Source: JAPYTK01 sp964401935 (GTDB lineage Bacteria > Myxococcota_A > Polyangia > Polyangiales > Polyangiaceae). Taken from it: a DNA stretch of 64,000 nt. A model generated the notes under the pieces. It saw nothing but the letters and a program-made list of their open reading frames with translations. It ran no database searches and was not told where the DNA came from. The DNA lies in the NCBI GenBank assembly GCA_964401935.1, contig CAYOAL010000011.1, positions 62,001-126,000 of the forward strand. Direction: 5' to 3'. The first letter of the stretch is position 1, and each line of letters begins with the position of its first letter. Shown in pieces: positions 60,886-64,000 of this stretch. A program made the position numbers and the translations under genes.

Positions 60886-62991
60886 TCAGTGCGCGAGGAA
60901 GTCGCCGTAGGCCTGCTCCGTCGGGGCGCGGCCGAGGAAGGCCTCCATCAGCGACCGCTCGTCGTGGCTCCCACCCCGCGCGAGCACGTGGCGACGCCAG
61001 TCGGCGGCCGTCTTCTCGTTGAACAAGCCCTCCGCCTTGAAACGTCCGAGCACGTCGTGGGCGAGGGCGAGGGCCCACTGATAGCCATAGTAGCCCGCGT
61101 CGTAGCCGATGAGGTGACCGAAGCTCGACTGAAAGTGGGTGCCAGGCACGTAGGCGAACGAGAAGTGCTGGTTGTGAACTTCCTGGAGGATCTTCGTCGT
61201 GTCGTAGGGGGGCGCTTGGGTGTGGTAGGCGAGATCGAGCCGCGCCAGCCACACCTGGCGCTCGGTGTGGAGGGCGAGGCCGATCTTGCGGGCCTTCAGC
61301 ATCTTGTCGAACAGCGCCGCCGGGATCTTGTCGCCGGTGTCACGATGGCGAGCGAACAGATCGAGCACCTCGCGGGACCAGGCCCACTCCTCGAACATCT
61401 GCGACGGCGCCTCCACGAAGTCGCGCGCGGTGTTGGTGCCGGCGAACGACGCGAGCTCGGTCTCGGAGAGCAGGTGATGCAGCACGTGGCCGAACTCGTG
61501 GAAGTAGGTGACGACCTGATCGTGAGGCATGGGCTCACCGGGTCGCGGGAAGTTGCACACCAGCGCCGCCACCGGGCTCTGGTAGGTGCCGTCGGCCAGC
61601 GCCTTCGGGGTGCGAATCGTGAACATCGCCGCGTGCGAGTACTTGTCTTTGCGCGGGTGCATGTCGAGGTAGAACTTGCCGATGTTCTTGCCGCCCGACC
61701 ACACCTCGTGGACGGTGACCTCCGGGTGCCAGGTCGGCTCGTTCACCGTGCGGTACTCGATGCCGTACAGCTTCGCGGTGATGTCGAGCAGGCCCTGGGT
61801 CACCTGCTTTACCTCGAAGTAGTTGGCGATCTCCTTGGAGTCGAACTGGGCCACGCGGTCCTTCAGCCGCTCGGTGAGGAAGTAGCGGTCCGAGGGGAGC
61901 ATGGCTTTGTCGCCCTTCAGCTTCACCTTCGCCCACTCCTTGCGAAACTCGGCGAGCTCTTGCTTCACCGCGGGGGCGATGGCCGCCGACACCCGATCGA
62001 GGAACGCGATGGCCCCTTGGGCGTTCTTCGCCATGCGGGGCTCGATGGCGTAGTCGGCCCAGGTGGCGTAGCCGAGCATCTTGGCCTTCTCGTGCCGGAG
62101 GGCGAGCAGCTGCTCGAGGCGCACCACGTTCCGCTCCCCGCCGCGGTTGGCGAAGTGCACGTAGAGCTCACGGGCCGCCTTGCGGTCGAGCGCGTACTGC
62201 ACGAACGGGTAATAGTCGGGGTAGTCGGTGGTGACGCGGATCTTTCCGTTGGCCTGCGGCGGGTGGCTGTCGACGTAGGCCTTGGGCAAGCCCGCGAGCG
62301 CTTTGGGATCGAGCTCTACGAAACCCTGGCTCTTGGAGATCTCCTTGATGAAGCTCTGGCTGAGCTCGGTCTCCTCCTGGTTGATCGCCTTGATGCGCCG
62401 TTGCGCGGCGGCGTCGAGCTCGAGGCCGTTGCGGCGGAAGTCGCGCAGGGTGTGCTCGAGGAACCGCTTCCGCTCCACCCCGAGGGCGCCCGCGGTGGCC
62501 GCGTAGGCCTTGATGACCGCCGCGAGGTCCGCGTCGAGCCAGATCGAGGTCGTGAGCTCGTCGGTCTTCTTCTCACACTGCTGGGCCGCCTCGCGCACCG
62601 CCGGATCGGGGTGCACGACCCCGAGGAGGTAAGGAAACTCCGACGCGTTGCCGATGGCGAGGAACGCGTCGTCGAGGCGACCGAGGGTGGCCTCCCAGCT
62701 TAGCGCCTCGGGCCGCGTGCTGTCGGTCGCTCGGATGGCGGCGACGAGGTCCGCGGCGAGCTTCAGGTTCTCGTCGCAGAGCTTCGTCACCCCGCTGACG
62801 GTCATCCCCTGGCTCACCGGATCGATCACCTTCACGGTGGGGCCGGTGGGGCGCGGGGTCGGCGCGTCGCCAGCGCCTCCGTCCCCTCTGGGCGTGGGAT
62901 GCTGCGCCTCGAGGGGGGGGCCACCGTCACACGAGAGGCCTGCCGTCGCCAACGCCCACACCACCACCCCCATCCATCGCTTGATCCACAT
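60886..62991 (-). CDS. M3-family metallopeptidase lipoprotein
   Basis: 701 residues. A lipoprotein signal ends in TAGLSC (Cys ~21). The C-terminal half carries the zinc site HEFGH (~497-501) followed by the distal Glu in FVEAPSQMFEEW, as in thimet oligopeptidase/oligopeptidase F/PepF enzymes. It should cleave short peptides, here in the periplasm or at the cell surface rather than the cytosol, where most M3 enzymes act. It might supply peptides to uptake systems such as the ABC importer in this window, but they are far apart. TGCTAT lies about 10 nt before the ATG. Convergent with the acidic TPR gene. Confidence 0.92.
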   Translation of the reverse strand: MWIKRWMGVVVWALATAGLSCDGGPPLEAQHPTPRGDGGAGDAPTPRPTGPTVKVIDPVSQGMTVSGVTKLCDENLKLAADLVAAIRATDSTRPEALSWEATLGRLDDAFLAIGNASEFPYLLGVVHPDPAVREAAQQCEKKTDELTTSIWLDADLAAVIKAYAATAGALGVERKRFLEHTLRDFRRNGLELDAAAQRRIKAINQEETELSQSFIKEISKSQGFVELDPKALAGLPKAYVDSHPPQANGKIRVTTDYPDYYPFVQYALDRKAARELYVHFANRGGERNVVRLEQLLALRHEKAKMLGYATWADYAIEPRMAKNAQGAIAFLDRVSAAIAPAVKQELAEFRKEWAKVKLKGDKAMLPSDRYFLTERLKDRVAQFDSKEIANYFEVKQVTQGLLDITAKLYGIEYRTVNEPTWHPEVTVHEVWSGGKNIGKFYLDMHPRKDKYSHAAMFTIRTPKALADGTYQSPVAALVCNFPRPGEPMPHDQVVTYFHEFGHVLHHLLSETELASFAGTNTARDFVEAPSQMFEEWAWSREVLDLFARHRDTGDKIPAALFDKMLKARKIGLALHTERQVWLARLDLAYHTQAPPYDTTKILQEVHNQHFSFAYVPGTHFQSSFGHLIGYDAGYYGYQWALALAHDVLGRFKAEGLFNEKTAADWRRHVLARGGSHDERSLMEAFLGRAPTEQAYGDFLAH

Positions 62992-63043
62992 CGCGCCTGC
63001 GAGATAGCACGGCCCGCTGCGCGCGTGCCGTGTTGGGCGCGCA

Positions 63044-63099
63044 GCGTGGCGGGGGGCGCGGCGGGGCGGGGGGCGCGGCGTGGCGGGGCGGGGCGCGCG
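63044..63099. repeat. G-rich 17-bp repeats
   Basis: Three imperfect 17-bp units of G/C (GCGTGGCGGGGGGCGCG type) lie in the gap before the M3 gene. Runs of four to six G could form a G-quadruplex on the plus strand. Confidence 0.65.
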
Positions 63100-64000
63100 T
63101 CAGTCTTTCGCGGTGCGCTTCTTCTTCGCCGGCTCTTTCTTGGCGGTGCGCTCCTTCGAGCGCGGCTCCGGCTTGCGGGGGCCGGGTTTCTCGTCGGTCT
63201 TCTTGGGCGCGTTCTTCAGGATGTAGGGCCGCGCGAACTTGGAGGTGCACGCGTAGTAGGGGTCGCGGTAAAACTCCCAGTGCACGTACACCTTGCCGTC
63301 GGGCGACACGATCACGTCGGGCGCCTTGCCGTAGGGGCCCGCGCTGTGCACGGAGCTGATGGCGGCCACGTCGAACGCGGTCACGCCGCTCGCGCGCACG
63401 ATGCCAGCGTTGATCACCGCGCCGCTCTCGCCGTCGAGCACCAGCTCCATGTGGGCCGAGAGCTTCATGTCGTTGAGCTTGTCGTCGGGATCGAGGTTCT
63501 TGAGGCCGCCGAGGAAGCTGTCCGCGAAGATCGGGTGGATGCGGTTATGCATCTTGTTGATGTACGACGCGAACGGCACCCGCGCGGCGTTGAGCGAGGT
63601 CTGATTGCCAGGCTTCACCGTCGGATCGTAGTTCTCGATGGCCGCGCGATATTTCTCGAACGAGTTGCCCTTCATCGAGCCGCGATGGCGCGCGATGCGC
63701 GTGTTGCGGGCCTTCTCCTGCTCGCGCCGGAGGTGGGGCTTGCCGAGCGCGTCGAGGAGGCCGTACGCGTTGATGCTGTACTGGGCCATCGCGTCGCCGG
63801 GAGAGCCGGGGATGAACGGCTGACCGGCGCGGCCTGCGCGACCTTTTCGTCCCTGCCGTTTCGGGCGCCCGTCGCCGTCGGGGTTGATCGACCACTCTTC
63901 ACCGGCGCCAACCCCGCCCGAGACGATGTCGGGTGCGGCGGCTCCCTTCCCAGCCTGCTGCCCCTTCACGCCCTTCACCGCGGCCACCGCGGCCTGGCCC
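63100..64000 (-). CDS. TonB-like protein, 5' end cut by the window
   Basis: At least 299 residues; the frame continues past position 64000 without a stop, so the N-terminus (and any anchor) is missing. A low-complexity basic segment (RPKRQGRKGRAGRAGQPFIPG) is followed by a folded domain at ~135-255: HMELVLDGESGAVINAGIVR, SGVTAFDVAAISSVHSAGPYG and DGKVYVHWEFYRD match the TonB C-terminal domain, which couples inner-membrane energy to outer-membrane receptors. The tail is very Lys-rich (KERTAKKEPAKKKRTAKD). Myxobacterial TonB-like proteins of this kind are often linked to gliding or uptake. The role is inferred only. Confidence 0.7.
   Translation of the reverse strand, partial: GQAAVAAVKGVKGQQAGKGAAAPDIVSGGVGAGEEWSINPDGDGRPKRQGRKGRAGRAGQPFIPGSPGDAMAQYSINAYGLLDALGKPHLRREQEKARNTRIARHRGSMKGNSFEKYRAAIENYDPTVKPGNQTSLNAARVPFASYINKMHNRIHPIFADSFLGGLKNLDPDDKLNDMKLSAHMELVLDGESGAVINAGIVRASGVTAFDVAAISSVHSAGPYGKAPDVIVSPDGKVYVHWEFYRDPYYACTSKFARPYILKNAPKKTDEKPGPRKPEPRSKERTAKKEPAKKKRTAKD

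Overview
The window reads as chromosomal DNA of a very GC-rich myxobacterium (Myxococcota, probably Polyangia). Supporting signs are GC-saturated third codon positions, a MYXO-CTERM-like sorting segment (Cys, then PW, a hydrophobic stretch and RRRR near 19,250-19,350), several DUF4388/PATAN and TPR proteins, and many lipoproteins of myxobacterial style. I see no rRNA, tRNA, CRISPR array, prophage or insertion sequence. The species assignment is inference.

Layout. 0.1-4.3 kb: SPFH/zinc-ribbon protein and a membrane-spanning response-regulator-like protein. 4.3-8.8 kb (minus): alpha/beta-hydrolase fold protein and an oligopeptide-type ABC importer in which one permease is fused to the solute-binding protein. 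9.2-10.6 kb: MerR-type regulator and a sigma-region-4-like regulator. 10.8-14.0 kb (minus): TPR protein and an L,D-transpeptidase. 14.2-17.6 kb: three proteins of unknown function. 17.7-21.9 kb (minus): giant surface lipoprotein that looks like two lipoproteins joined at a MYXO-CTERM segment. 22.2-25.2 kb (minus): operon DUF507-gmk-mtnP-pfkB. 25.3-29.4 kb: zinc-ribbon/coiled-coil membrane protein, a myxobacterial protein of unknown function and small membrane proteins. 29.4-32.9 kb (minus): cytochrome c lipoprotein, two tandem OmpA-like lipoproteins and a Gly-rich lipoprotein. 33.2-39.8 kb: dnaE, a PATAN-domain protein and an NtrC-type regulator. 39.8-47.5 kb: bamD, a small overlapping gene, greA, a membrane sulfatase-fold/HEAT protein, and a YfgM-like/BamB-like pair. 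47.6-53.6 kb: Cys-rich small lipoproteins, two large surface lipoproteins and a TPR-methyltransferase. 53.7-56.5 kb (minus): aconitase and a GNAT acetyltransferase. 56.6-64 kb: two more Cys-rich mini-lipoproteins, a 1228-residue acidic TPR protein, an M3 metallopeptidase and a truncated TonB-like protein.

Common themes. The cell envelope dominates: outer-membrane assembly (BamD, BamB, YfgM-like), peptidoglycan (L,D-transpeptidase, OmpA-like) and many lipoproteins. Several proteins keep a recognisable fold but lack a key catalytic residue: a receiver without its phospho-acceptor Asp, an alpha/beta hydrolase with Gly for the nucleophile, a sulfatase fold with Thr at the formylglycine site, a caspase-like domain without an evident His/Cys dyad, and possibly a zincin without HExxH. 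A -10-like hexamer lies only 7-11 nt before the start codon of many genes, which suggests widespread leaderless transcription. No single classical defence or biosynthetic system is visible; the most unusual items are the fusions and pseudo-enzymes listed in the findings.
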